Source of the DNA: Streptomyces longwoodensis
Lineage (GTDB): Bacteria > Actinomycetota > Actinomycetes > Streptomycetales > Streptomycetaceae
Reading direction: 5' to 3'
Length of the DNA: 46,095 nucleotides
Assembly: GCF_001514125.1 (NCBI RefSeq)
Contig: NZ_KQ948559.1
Location: 1 to 46,095, forward strand
In this document: positions 1 through 7,983 of the stretch, piece by piece
How positions within the stretch are numbered: position 1 is the first letter of the stretch
Layout: each line of letters begins with the position of its first letter
Program-made: the position numbers and the translations under genes
Notes under the pieces: model-generated
The model's input: the letters and a program-made list of their open reading frames with translations, nothing else
What the model was told of the DNA's origin: nothing
Database searches by the model: none

Positions 1-975
1 CCGCGGGTGCACCGCGTCGTGGCCGCCCTCCGGCGAGCCGATCGCCCACGGCACCCCCACATCGTCCGGACCGGGCGAGAGCGTGTTGTTCTTGCCCTTG
101 CGGAACGTGGTGCCGATCGGGTGGATCGGCGGCAGGTAGACGACGTCGAAGCCCATCTCCGCGATCGCCGGCAGCCGCCGCGCGGCGGTGCGGAACGTGC
201 CGTGCGGCTGCTCGGGGGTGCCCTCCGAGCGCGGGAAGAACTCGTACCAGGACCCGAACAGCGCCCGCTCCCGCTCCACCAGCAGCGGCAGCGGGTCGGA
301 GGCCGTCACCAGGTCGCGCAGCGGGTGCCGGGACAGCACCTCGGCCACCTCCGGCGCCAGCGCCGCCGCCAGGCGGGAGGCCGCCGGGCGGGAGGTGTCG
401 CGCAGGCCCTCCACGGCCGCGCGCACCACGTCGCGCCCGTCGTCCTCGGGCACCCCGTCGGCCGCCCGCTCGTACAGGCGGGCGCCCTCCTCCAGCACCA
501 GCTCGGTGTCCAGACCCGCCGGGATCTTGATCTCGGCGTGGTGCCGCCAGGTGGCGACCGGGTCGCCCCAGGCCTCCACCGTGTACGACCACATCCCCGG
601 CGCGTCGGCGCGCACGGTGGCCCCCCAGCGGTCCGTGCCGGGGGCCAGCTCGCGCATCGGCGTGAAGGGCCCCGGACGGCCTTCCGGGTCGCGCAGCACC
701 ACGTCGGCGGCGACCGCGTCGTGCCCCTCACGGAACACGGTGGCCGAGACCTCGAACGACTCCCCGACGACCGCCTTGGCCGGCCGGCGTCCGTGCTGGA
801 CGCACGGGCGGACGTCCAGGACCGGTATGCGCCCCACGGCGGTCCCCGGGCCGTGGCCCCGGGCGCCGGCGGAGGGGTCCTCCGGGGCCGGTGGCCGGGT
901 GCGCCCCGGGGGCGCGGAACCGGCCCGGGTGGACCGGGACGTCGGGGGTACTGACGAGTGGTGCGTGGCGGGCAT
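1..975 (-). CDS. glgE: Alpha-1,4-glucan:maltose-1-phosphate maltosyltransferase GlgE, N-terminal part
   Basis: The frame is open from an ATG at 975 to the window edge, giving 325 codons of the N-terminal half. GlgE transfers maltosyl units from maltose-1-phosphate to the end of alpha-1,4-glucans in the cytoplasm, in the trehalose-to-glucan route with TreS and Pep2. A low-complexity Pro/Arg/Gly leader of about 45 residues precedes the usual family start (GRIPVLDVRP). The beta-sandwich N domain and the start of the GH13 barrel follow (SWYEFFPRSEG, YLPPIHPIG, RKGKNNT), all recognisable GlgE signatures. An AGGAG lies 5 nt upstream of the ATG; an in-frame ATG at 993 is the alternative start. The gene is cut by the window, and the rest of the operon (usually treS, pep2, glgB) would lie beyond it. 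Identity is from remembered family sequence. Confidence 0.93.
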   Translation of the reverse strand, partial: MPATHHSSVPPTSRSTRAGSAPPGRTRPPAPEDPSAGARGHGPGTAVGRIPVLDVRPCVQHGRRPAKAVVGESFEVSATVFREGHDAVAADVVLRDPEGRPGPFTPMRELAPGTDRWGATVRADAPGMWSYTVEAWGDPVATWRHHAEIKIPAGLDTELVLEEGARLYERAADGVPEDDGRDVVRAAVEGLRDTSRPAASRLAAALAPEVAEVLSRHPLRDLVTASDPLPLLVERERALFGSWYEFFPRSEGTPEQPHGTFRTAARRLPAIAEMGFDVVYLPPIHPIGTTFRKGKNNTLSPGPDDVGVPWAIGSPEGGHDAVHPR

Positions 976-1290
976 GACCGCTCCTGTCCGCATCGAACGG
1001 GGGTGGTGGGCGGAGGGAAGGGGGTGGCGCGTACTGCGGGGGTCCGGGGAACGTGCGAGGGGCCGTACCTGAGGCGTGTTTCCCATGTTGCCCCGAACAT
1101 GTTTCCGGAGGGTGATCTGCCGGGGAACGCGAGAGCGTGTCCCGGGACCTTCCGGAAGATGCGTCGTGCACCGCAGGAGCCTTCCCATGCTCTTCGGGTG
1201 GGCAATCCGGCACGTTGCTAACTACTCGCCCGTATGTCGACCCGTCCGACCCGCCCGATTCGAGACATCCGCAGCCGGTCCCGGCGTCGC
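976..1290. other. Intergenic region between glgE and the S8 protease
   Basis: This 315-bp gap lies upstream of glgE and downstream of the protease stop, both genes being on the minus strand. I see no credible gene. It holds an inverted repeat, CATGTT-N6-AACATG, at 1084-1101, about 110 bp upstream of glgE, whose right half extends into the 8-nt palindrome AACATGTT. That is a possible operator for the glgE promoter. No clear terminator for the protease gene was found. Confidence 0.5.
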
Positions 1291-2538
1291 TCAACGGACG
1301 GCCGGCACCTGGAGGAGCCTGTCCGGCGAACCGGCGCCCCGGCCGGACACCCTCCCGCGCGCCGCGGCCGCCACCAGGGCCCGCCCGACCTGGGCCGGCG
1401 ACGCCTGCGGGTGGGCGCCCAGGTGGAGCGCGGCCGCGCCCGCGGCGTGCGGCGCCGCCATCGACGTACCCGAGTACACCGCGCAGCCCGTGTCGCTGCG
1501 GTGGGACGCGGAGGTGATCGACACGCCGGGGGCGAACAGGTCGACCGCCGAGCCGAGGTTCGAGGTCGCGGCGCGCGCGTCCCCCCGGCCGGTCGCGCCG
1601 ACCGTGAGGGCCTCGCGCACGTCGGCGGGGGAGTGCAGGGCGGCGGCCTCGCCGTCGTTGCCGGCGGCGACCACGAAGGTGATCCCGGCCCGGATCGAGG
1701 CCCGCACGGCCGCGTCGAGCTGGGCGTTGTACGGCCCGCCGAGGCTCAGGTCGGCGACGGCCGGCCGGTGGGCGTGCCGGGTGACCCAGTCGATCCCGGC
1801 GATCACCCGGCCGGTGGTGCCCGCCCCCTCGTCGTCCAGCACCCGCACCGAGACGATCCGCGCCCGCTTCGCCACGCCGTACGTCGTCCCGGCGACCGTG
1901 GCCGCGATGTGCGTGCCGTGCCCGTTGCCGTCCCCGGCGCTGCCGTCGCCGTCCACGAAGTCCCGGCCGTAGCGCGCGCGCCCGCCGAACTCCCGGTGGG
2001 TGACGCGCACCCCGGTGTCCAGGACGTAGACCGTCACCCCGGCGCCGCCCGAGGACGGTGCCGAGAAACGGCCGTCCAGCGGGAGCCGTGGCTGGTCCAG
2101 GCGGTCCAGCCCCCAGGACGGCGGTCTGCGCTGGGTCCTCGGCGACGGCCCGGTGCGCCCGGTCCGCGGCGCGGGCCCGCCGTCCACGGCCACCCGCGTG
2201 TCCTGCACGACCGAGGCGACCCGCGGGTCCGCGGCGAGCCGGCGGGCCTGTGCCGGGGCGGCCGTGACGGCGTAGCCGTGCAGCACCGCGCCGTAGACAT
2301 GGCCGATTCTCGCCCCGTACCCCTCGACGGTCTGCCGGGTGTCCGCGGAGTCAGAGCGCACCCCCTCCCGCAGCGACACGAGGTAGCTGCCGCGGACCGA
2401 CCCCGGTGCCCCGGCGCCCACGACGGTCCCCTCCGGTACGGCGTGCGCGGGCAGGGTGACGGCCGACAGCGCCGCGGCCGCGACCGCTGTGATCAGCCCC
2501 CCTGCCCGGCGCGGGCGCCCGTTCCGCGTCCGAGCCAT
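1291..2538 (-). CDS. Secreted subtilisin-like serine protease (peptidase S8)
   Basis: A 415-residue secreted endopeptidase. A signal peptide with a basic start and a hydrophobic core ends near residue 33 (LPAHA). An inhibitor I9-type propeptide follows at about 50-118 (SYLVSLREGV to VAVDG). The catalytic domain runs from about 141 to 405. The triad is visible as Asp174 (YVLDTGV), His207 (GHGTH) and Ser359 (SGTSMAAPHA), with oxyanion Asn294 (AAGNDG). The propeptide and catalytic domain are joined by a Pro/Arg-rich linker (about 121-140). The region after the catalytic His reads HGTHIAAT rather than the usual HGTHVAGT, a mild deviation. The start at 2538 is preceded by GAGGGAA; an in-frame start 11 codons upstream would give an untypical leader. 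It lies upstream of glgE and diverges from glgP. Probably an extracellular nutrient-scavenging or processing protease; the substrate is unknown. Confidence 0.93.
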   Translation of the reverse strand: MARTRNGRPRRAGGLITAVAAAALSAVTLPAHAVPEGTVVGAGAPGSVRGSYLVSLREGVRSDSADTRQTVEGYGARIGHVYGAVLHGYAVTAAPAQARRLAADPRVASVVQDTRVAVDGGPAPRTGRTGPSPRTQRRPPSWGLDRLDQPRLPLDGRFSAPSSGGAGVTVYVLDTGVRVTHREFGGRARYGRDFVDGDGSAGDGNGHGTHIAATVAGTTYGVAKRARIVSVRVLDDEGAGTTGRVIAGIDWVTRHAHRPAVADLSLGGPYNAQLDAAVRASIRAGITFVVAAGNDGEAAALHSPADVREALTVGATGRGDARAATSNLGSAVDLFAPGVSITSASHRSDTGCAVYSGTSMAAPHAAGAAALHLGAHPQASPAQVGRALVAAAARGRVSGRGAGSPDRLLQVPAVR

Positions 2539-2798
2539 GCTGCGCGTTCCCTCCCTCGACGCGACGCACACCGCCCTGTGCCGGGTGCGTCCGGGGGGAA
2601 GCCTCTCGTGCCCGGACGAACGCCCACAAGACGGCCCGGGGGGAGGAAACCGGCCTGATCGGCCGCGTGCGCCCCCGCATGCGCCACCCCGTCACCCCCG
2701 AGACGCCCCCACCAACCCCGAAGTAACCACTACGGTCGGGGGTGACGACGAGGACGCACAGCGCCGTGTGTCCCTCCGCACGCGCGACGAGGTGGAAT

Positions 2799-5420
2799 GT
2801 GAAGGCGATCCGTCGATTCACCGTCCGACCCGTTCTCCCGGAACCCCTGAGGCCCCTGAGCGACCTAGCGCGCAACCTGCGCTGGTCCTGGCACCCGGAG
2901 ACCCGTGACCTGTTCCAGTCCGTGGATCCAGAGCGCTGGGCCGCCTCGGACGGTGATCCCGTACGGCTCCTCGGCAGTGTGCGCCCCGCGCGCCTGGCCG
3001 AGCTGGCCGAGGACCGCCGCTTCCTGCGCCGGCTCGGCGCGGTCTGCGACGACCTGAACGACTACCTGACCGGCGAGCGCTGGTACCAGGCCCAGCCCGG
3101 CGGACTGCCCGCCGCGATCGCCTACTTCTCGCCCGAGTTCGGGATCACCGCCGCCCTGCCGCAGTACTCCGGCGGCCTCGGCATCCTGGCCGGCGACCAC
3201 CTGAAGGCGGCCAGCGACCTCGGGGTGCCGCTCATCGGCGTGGGCCTGCTCTACCGGCACGGCTACTTCCGCCAGAGCCTGTCCCGGGACGGCTGGCAGC
3301 AGGAGCACTACCCGGTGCTCGACCCCAACGAGCTGCCGGTGAGCCTGCTGAAGGAGGAGGACGGCAGCCCGGCGTACGTGGCGCTGGCCCTGCCCGGCGG
3401 ACGCCGGCTGCGCGCCCGGATCTGGCTCGCCCAGGTCGGCCGCGTCCCGCTGCTGATGCTGGACTCCGACGTCGAGGACAACGACCCCGGCGAGCGCGGG
3501 GTGACCGACCGGCTCTACGGCGGGGGCAGCGAGCACCGGCTGCTGCAGGAGATGCTGCTCGGCATCGGCGGCGTGCGGGCGGTGCGCACCTACTGCCGGC
3601 TCACCGGTCACCCGGCGCCCGAGGTGTTCCACACGAACGAGGGACACGCCGGTTTCCTCGGCCTGGAGCGGATCGCCGAGCTGTGCGACGAGCAGCGGCT
3701 CGACTTCGACTCCGCCCTGGAGGCGGTGCGGGCCGGCACCGTGTTCACCACCCACACCCCGGTCCCGGCCGGCATCGACCGCTTCGACCGCGAGCTGGTC
3801 GCCCACCACTTCGGGCCCGACGCCGAGCTGCCCGGCATCGACGTCGAGCGCGTCCTGCGGCTCGGCATGGAGACCTATCCCGGCGGCGAGCCCAACCTGT
3901 TCAACATGGCGGTGATGGGCCTGCGGCTCGCCCAGCGCGCCAACGGCGTCTCGCTGCTGCATGGACAGGTCAGCCGGGAGATGTTCTCGGGGCTGTGGCC
4001 TGGCTTCGACCCCGAGGAGGTGCCGATCACCTCGGTCACCAACGGGGTGCACGCCCCGACCTGGGTCGCCCCGGAGGTGTTCCGGCTCGGCGCACGCCAG
4101 GTCGGTGCCCAGCGCGCCGAGGACGTGCTGAGCCTCGGCGGCTCCGAGCGCTGGGACGCCGTGGCCGACATCCCGGACCAGGAGGTCTGGGACCTGCGGC
4201 GCGACCTGCGCGAGCAGCTCGTGCAGGAGGTGCGCTCCCGGCTGCGGGCCTCCTGGCGGCAGCGCGGCGCCGGTACCGCCGAGCTGGGCTGGATCGACTC
4301 CGTGCTCGACCCCGACGTGCTGACCATCGGCTTCGCCCGCCGCGTCCCGTCGTACAAGCGGCTGACGCTGATGCTGCGCGACCCGGACCGGCTGATGGAG
4401 CTGCTGCTGCACCCCGAGCGGCCGGTGCAGATCGTGGTGGCCGGCAAGGCGCACCCGGCGGACGACGGCGGCAAGCGGCTGGTGCAGGAGCTGGTGCGGT
4501 TCGCGGACGACCCGCGGGTGCGCGGGCGGATCGTGTTCCTGCCCAACTACGACATGGCGATGGCGCAGAAGCTCTACCCCGGCTGCGACATCTGGCTGAA
4601 CAACCCGCTGCGCCCGCTGGAGGCGTGCGGCACCTCCGGCATGAAGGCCGCGCTCAACGGCTGTCTCAACCTCTCGGTGCTGGACGGCTGGTGGGACGAG
4701 TGGTTCCAGCCCGACTTCGGCTGGGCGATCCCCACCGCGGACGGCGCCGGCACCGACCCGGAGCACCGGGACGACGTGGAGGCGGCCGCCCTGTACGACC
4801 TGCTGGAGCAGCGGGTCACCCCGCGCTTCTACGAGCGGGGCCGCCAGGGGCTGCCGGACCGCTGGATCGAGATGGTCCGCCAGACCCTGATGCGGCTCGG
4901 CCCGAAGGTGCTGGCCGGGCGGATGGTCCGCGAGTACGTCGAGCGGCTCTACGCCCCGGCCGCCGTGGCGCACCGCGCGCTGGACGCCGACACCGCGCGG
5001 GAGCTCGCCGACTGGAAGGAGCGGGTCCGGGCCTCCTGGCAGCAGGTGACCGTCGAGCACGTGGAGACCTCGGCGGCCGCCGCCACCGCGGAGCTGGGCA
5101 GCACCCTCGCGCTGCGCGTCCACGTGCGCCTCGGCGCCCTCGGCCCCGACGACGTGGAGGTGCAGGCCCTGTCGGGCCGGGTGGACAGCGAGGACCGCAT
5201 CACGGAGGCGGTGACGGTCGCGCTGAAGCCGGCGGGCGGCGCCGACCAGGAGGGCCGCTGGGTGTACGAGGGGCCCCTCACCCTGGACCGCACGGGCCCG
5301 TTCGGCTACACGGTCCGTGTCCTGCCGGCCCACCGGCTGCTGGCCTCGGCCGCGGAGCTGGGCCTGGTGGCGGGCCCCTCGCAGGAGCTGGTCGAGGCGG
5401 CGGGTGTGCTGATGCGGTGA
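2799..5420 (+). CDS. glgP: Alpha-glucan (glycogen/maltodextrin) phosphorylase
   Basis: An 873-residue cytoplasmic enzyme that releases glucose-1-phosphate from the non-reducing ends of alpha-1,4-glucan using pyridoxal phosphate. It belongs to the short bacterial/archaeal GlgP family, with the N-terminal domain of unknown function (LRPLSDLARNLRWSWHPETRDLF) typical of actinobacterial members. The PLP lysine is Lys616 in GTSGMKAALNG; other conserved blocks are the ILAGDHLKAASDLGVPL region, HTNEGHAGF and VTNGVHAPTW. The GTG at 2799 is chosen over an in-frame ATG at 2742 because homologues begin VKAIRRFTVRP and GAGGTGG lies directly upstream. It is divergent from the protease/glgE pair, so glucan synthesis (GlgE) and breakdown (GlgP) are neighbours but separately transcribed. 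Confidence 0.95.
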   Translation: MKAIRRFTVRPVLPEPLRPLSDLARNLRWSWHPETRDLFQSVDPERWAASDGDPVRLLGSVRPARLAELAEDRRFLRRLGAVCDDLNDYLTGERWYQAQPGGLPAAIAYFSPEFGITAALPQYSGGLGILAGDHLKAASDLGVPLIGVGLLYRHGYFRQSLSRDGWQQEHYPVLDPNELPVSLLKEEDGSPAYVALALPGGRRLRARIWLAQVGRVPLLMLDSDVEDNDPGERGVTDRLYGGGSEHRLLQEMLLGIGGVRAVRTYCRLTGHPAPEVFHTNEGHAGFLGLERIAELCDEQRLDFDSALEAVRAGTVFTTHTPVPAGIDRFDRELVAHHFGPDAELPGIDVERVLRLGMETYPGGEPNLFNMAVMGLRLAQRANGVSLLHGQVSREMFSGLWPGFDPEEVPITSVTNGVHAPTWVAPEVFRLGARQVGAQRAEDVLSLGGSERWDAVADIPDQEVWDLRRDLREQLVQEVRSRLRASWRQRGAGTAELGWIDSVLDPDVLTIGFARRVPSYKRLTLMLRDPDRLMELLLHPERPVQIVVAGKAHPADDGGKRLVQELVRFADDPRVRGRIVFLPNYDMAMAQKLYPGCDIWLNNPLRPLEACGTSGMKAALNGCLNLSVLDGWWDEWFQPDFGWAIPTADGAGTDPEHRDDVEAAALYDLLEQRVTPRFYERGRQGLPDRWIEMVRQTLMRLGPKVLAGRMVREYVERLYAPAAVAHRALDADTARELADWKERVRASWQQVTVEHVETSAAAATAELGSTLALRVHVRLGALGPDDVEVQALSGRVDSEDRITEAVTVALKPAGGADQEGRWVYEGPLTLDRTGPFGYTVRVLPAHRLLASAAELGLVAGPSQELVEAAGVLMR

Positions 5421-5433
5421 TCGCCTGAGGCGG

Positions 5434-5961
5434 TCAGGCGGCGTCCTGCGGCGCGCACAGGCGCCGCAGGACCGTCCCGCAGCGGCGGGCGTACGCCTGC
5501 TGCAGGCCACGGGTCGCCGGGCCGCCCGCCTTGGCGTACCACTTGGCCGGGCGGCTGAAGGCGGTGACCGTCAGCCAGACCGTGCCGTCGCCGGTGCGGT
5601 CGACCACGAAGGACTCCTCGCCGCACTCGGGGTGGCCGCCGAGCGTGCCGTACGCCCAGCCGGCCCGGCGGGGCTCGGACACGGTCCACACCACACGGCA
5701 CGGGGCCTTGATCATGCCGGCCAGGGTGACCGTGACGTCGACGCCCGGCTCGGCCCGCTCGGCCGTGGCGTCGATGCCGACGCCCAGCTCGCGGTGCATC
5801 TCCCAGGTGAGGACCGCCTCGGCGGCGCGGCGGAACAGCGCCTCGCCCTCGCCGATGCGGGTGCGCACCTGCATCGGGCGGAAGCCGGGCGGGCAGCCGG
5901 CGGGACCCTCACGGGTCGCGCCGACGGCTTCGTAGGTGAAGGCCGGGGACGTCGAGGACAT
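5434..5961 (-). CDS. DUF1990 family protein
   Basis: A 175-residue protein of the DUF1990 family (FTYEAVGATREG at the start, FRPMQVRTRIGEG, VVWTVSEPRRAGWAYGTLGGHPECGEESF, AFSRPAKWYAKAGGPATR at the end). DUF1990 has no established biochemical role; the fold is thought to be related to START/polyketide-cyclase-like domains. No signal peptide or membrane segment is seen, so it is probably cytoplasmic. Its stop lies 13 bp from the convergent glgP stop. No Shine-Dalgarno sequence precedes the ATG at 5961, but TACGCT lies 8 nt upstream, fitting a -10 box for a leaderless transcript. A TTG at 5970 is an alternative start. The strong terminator of the preceding M4 protease gene ends right at this -10 box. 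Confidence 0.85.
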   Translation of the reverse strand: MSSTSPAFTYEAVGATREGPAGCPPGFRPMQVRTRIGEGEALFRRAAEAVLTWEMHRELGVGIDATAERAEPGVDVTVTLAGMIKAPCRVVWTVSEPRRAGWAYGTLGGHPECGEESFVVDRTGDGTVWLTVTAFSRPAKWYAKAGGPATRGLQQAYARRCGTVLRRLCAPQDAA

Positions 5962-5974
5962 GGTGCCCAAGCGT

Positions 5975-6014
5975 ACGGCGGCACCCGGAAGCCTGGGCTC
6001 CTGGGTGCCGCCGT
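5975..6014 (-). terminator. Hairpin terminator of the first M4 protease gene
   Basis: A perfect 12-bp stem (5975-5986 with 6003-6014, ACGGCGGCACCC and its complement) with a 16-nt loop, starting 18 bp beyond the stop of the M4 gene ending at 6033. There is no U-tract, which is common for streptomycete terminators. Its distal edge is 14 bp from the start of the next minus-strand gene. Confidence 0.75.
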
Positions 6015-6032
6015 CGTTCAGCCACCGGCCGA

Positions 6033-7691
6033 CTAGTTGACGTTGACCGCCGACCAGGCCGCGGCCACCGCCTTGTACTCGGCGCTGGTGGAGCCGTACA
6101 GGGCCGACGCCGCGTTCAGCGTCGCCGTGCGGGCGCCCGCGTACTTGGTGGTCGAGGTCATGTACGTGGTGAGCGCCTTGTACCAGATCTGCAGCGCCTT
6201 GGCGCGGCCGATGCCGGTGACCGTCGAGCCGTTGTACGTCGGCGAGTTGTAGCTCACGCCGTTGATGGTCTTCGCGCCGCTGCCCTCGGACAGCAGGTAG
6301 AAGAAGTGGTTCGCCACGCCGGACGAGTAGTGCACGTCCTTGCTGCCCACGGAGGAGGACCAGTAGTCGGCCGAGCCGCCGTCCTTGCTGGGCTTGTCCA
6401 TGTAGCGCAGCGGGGTGCCGTTGCCGTTGATGTTGATCTTCTCGCCGATGAGGTAGTCACCGGCGTCGGAGGCGTTGCCCGCGAAGAACTCCACGCCCGT
6501 GCCGAAGATGTCCGAGGTGGCCTCGTTCAGGCCGCCGGACTCGCCCGAGTAGTTCAGGCCCGCCGTGTTCGAGGTGACGCCGTGGCTCATCTCGTGGCCG
6601 GCCACGTCCAGCGAGGTCAGCGGGTGGGTGTTGCTGCTGCCGTCGCCGTAGGTCATGCAGAAGCAGCTGTCGTCCCAGAACGCGTTGACGTAGCTGCTGC
6701 CGTAGTGGACGCGGGAGTAGGCGCCGACGCCGTTGTTCTTGATGCCGTTGCGGCCGAACGTCGACTTGTAGAAGTCCCAGGTCTCCTGCGCGCCGTAGGC
6801 GGCGTCCGCGGCGGCCGTCTGGTCCGTGGAGGAGCTGGAGGCGGCGCCGGTGCCCCAGATGTTGTCGGCGTCGGTGAACAGGGTGCCGGTGCCGGAGGTG
6901 CCGCGGGCCAGGTTGTACGTCTTGTGGCCGCCGCGCGTGGTGTCGTACAGCTGGTACGTCGAGCCCGACAGGTTGGTGGTCAGGCTGACCGTGCCGGAGT
7001 ACAGGGTCTTGCCGGTGCCGGTCGCGTTCTCGACGCCCTGGTACTCGTAGAGCTTCTTGCCGGTGGCGGCGTCGGTGATGACGTGCAGCTGGTTCGGGGT
7101 GCCGTCGTCCTGGAAGCCGCCGACGACCGTCTCGTAGGCGAGGACGGGGGTGCCGGAACCGGCCCAGATGACCTTGCGGGCGCCGTCGGCCGCGGCCTTG
7201 TCGGAGCCCAGGGTCTTGGCGGCGCCCAGCGCCTGCTTCTCCGCCGCGCCGGCGGCGATCTTCGGCGTGAGCGAGGAGACCTTGATGGCCGCCTTCGTGG
7301 CCTTGGTGACGCCCTCGGCCTTGCCGGCCTTCGAGGTGTGCACGACGAGGTCGCCGCCGAGGACCGGCAGGCCCGCGTAGGTGCGCTCGTAGCGGGTGTG
7401 GACGGTGCCGTCGGCGTCCTTCACCACGTCCTTGACGACCAGTCTCTCCTGGGCGCCGAGGCCTATCTGCTGGGCCGTGGTGGCCGCTTCGGCCTGGCGC
7501 TCCTGCAGCAGCGAGGTGCGCGCGGAGGCGGACAGCTGCACCGGGGCGGCGAGCGGGGTCGCCGCGGCCGTGGCGTCCGCCTGGGCGGCGGCCGTGCCGG
7601 TGGTCACTCCGGTGGCCAGCAGCGCACCGGCCGCGACGGCGGTGGCGATGGCCAGCGTGCTGCGCTTGTGACGCATGGGGAGGGGAGACAC
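6033..7691 (-). CDS. Secreted M4 family (thermolysin-like) neutral zinc metalloprotease
   Basis: A 552-residue preproenzyme: signal peptide (about 1-37, TGTAAAQA), FTP/PepSY prodomain (about 60-215) and M4 catalytic domain (about 222-552). Zinc ligands are His366 and His370 in HEMSH, with Glu367 as catalytic base, and Glu390 in GGLNEATSD as third ligand. The DVHYSSGVANHFFYLL block carries the transition-state His. It ends after the M4 helical C-domain, with no extra domain, unlike the paralogue at 7984-10026. The GTG at 7691 is chosen because AAGGAG at 7697-7702 is spaced 5 nt from it; the ATG at 7676 has no ribosome site and would leave the same signal peptide. The prodomain should act as intramolecular chaperone and inhibitor. 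Likely an extracellular neutral protease. Confidence 0.95.
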   Translation of the reverse strand: MSPLPMRHKRSTLAIATAVAAGALLATGVTTGTAAAQADATAAATPLAAPVQLSASARTSLLQERQAEAATTAQQIGLGAQERLVVKDVVKDADGTVHTRYERTYAGLPVLGGDLVVHTSKAGKAEGVTKATKAAIKVSSLTPKIAAGAAEKQALGAAKTLGSDKAAADGARKVIWAGSGTPVLAYETVVGGFQDDGTPNQLHVITDAATGKKLYEYQGVENATGTGKTLYSGTVSLTTNLSGSTYQLYDTTRGGHKTYNLARGTSGTGTLFTDADNIWGTGAASSSSTDQTAAADAAYGAQETWDFYKSTFGRNGIKNNGVGAYSRVHYGSSYVNAFWDDSCFCMTYGDGSSNTHPLTSLDVAGHEMSHGVTSNTAGLNYSGESGGLNEATSDIFGTGVEFFAGNASDAGDYLIGEKININGNGTPLRYMDKPSKDGGSADYWSSSVGSKDVHYSSGVANHFFYLLSEGSGAKTINGVSYNSPTYNGSTVTGIGRAKALQIWYKALTTYMTSTTKYAGARTATLNAASALYGSTSAEYKAVAAAWSAVNVN

Positions 7692-7919
7692 ACAAGCTCC
7701 TTCGTGGGGGAGTCCGGCTCAGTCGTGGGGCGGCCGACCGGGATCTGAGTGAAGTTGTGCGGCGGGTGAGAGGAAGCCTGACAGCAGGTCGCGTACATGT
7801 CATGACCCCCTCGTGATGTTGGCCGAAAAGTGACTGTCCGATGAACGTTGCGGGAATGTGAACGCCCGTCACCTCGGTAAAACGCCAACAGGCCGTCGGC
7901 AAGGCCCTGGCAAAATACG

Positions 7920-7957
7920 GGCGTCGCCCCGGGGGGCCGGACCCCCGGGGCGACGCC
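7920..7957 (-). terminator. Intrinsic terminator of the second M4 protease gene
   Basis: A perfect 16-bp stem (7920-7935 with 7942-7957, GGCGTCGCCCCGGGGG) with a 6-nt loop, 26 bp past the stop at 7984. On the minus strand it is followed within a few bases by CGTATTTTG, a short U-tract. It is the clearest intrinsic terminator in the window. Confidence 0.9.
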
Positions 7958-7983
7958 TTGTACGAGTGCCGCGACCTGGCCGT

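Noticed and set aside
1076..2658. Long plus-strand frames over the subtilisin-like protease
   Set aside because: No recognisable domain; the catalytic triad and signal peptide are on the minus strand.
2723..2748. ACCCCGA-N14-TCGGGGG partial inverted repeat upstream of glgP
   Set aside because: The spacer is long and the arms are only GC-rich 7-mers, so it is not distinguishable from background.
2865..5510. An 881-codon frame antisense to glgP
   Set aside because: Its composition (Val/Gln/His/Arg-rich, no motifs) is that of a GC-biased shadow, and glgP is unmistakable on the other strand.
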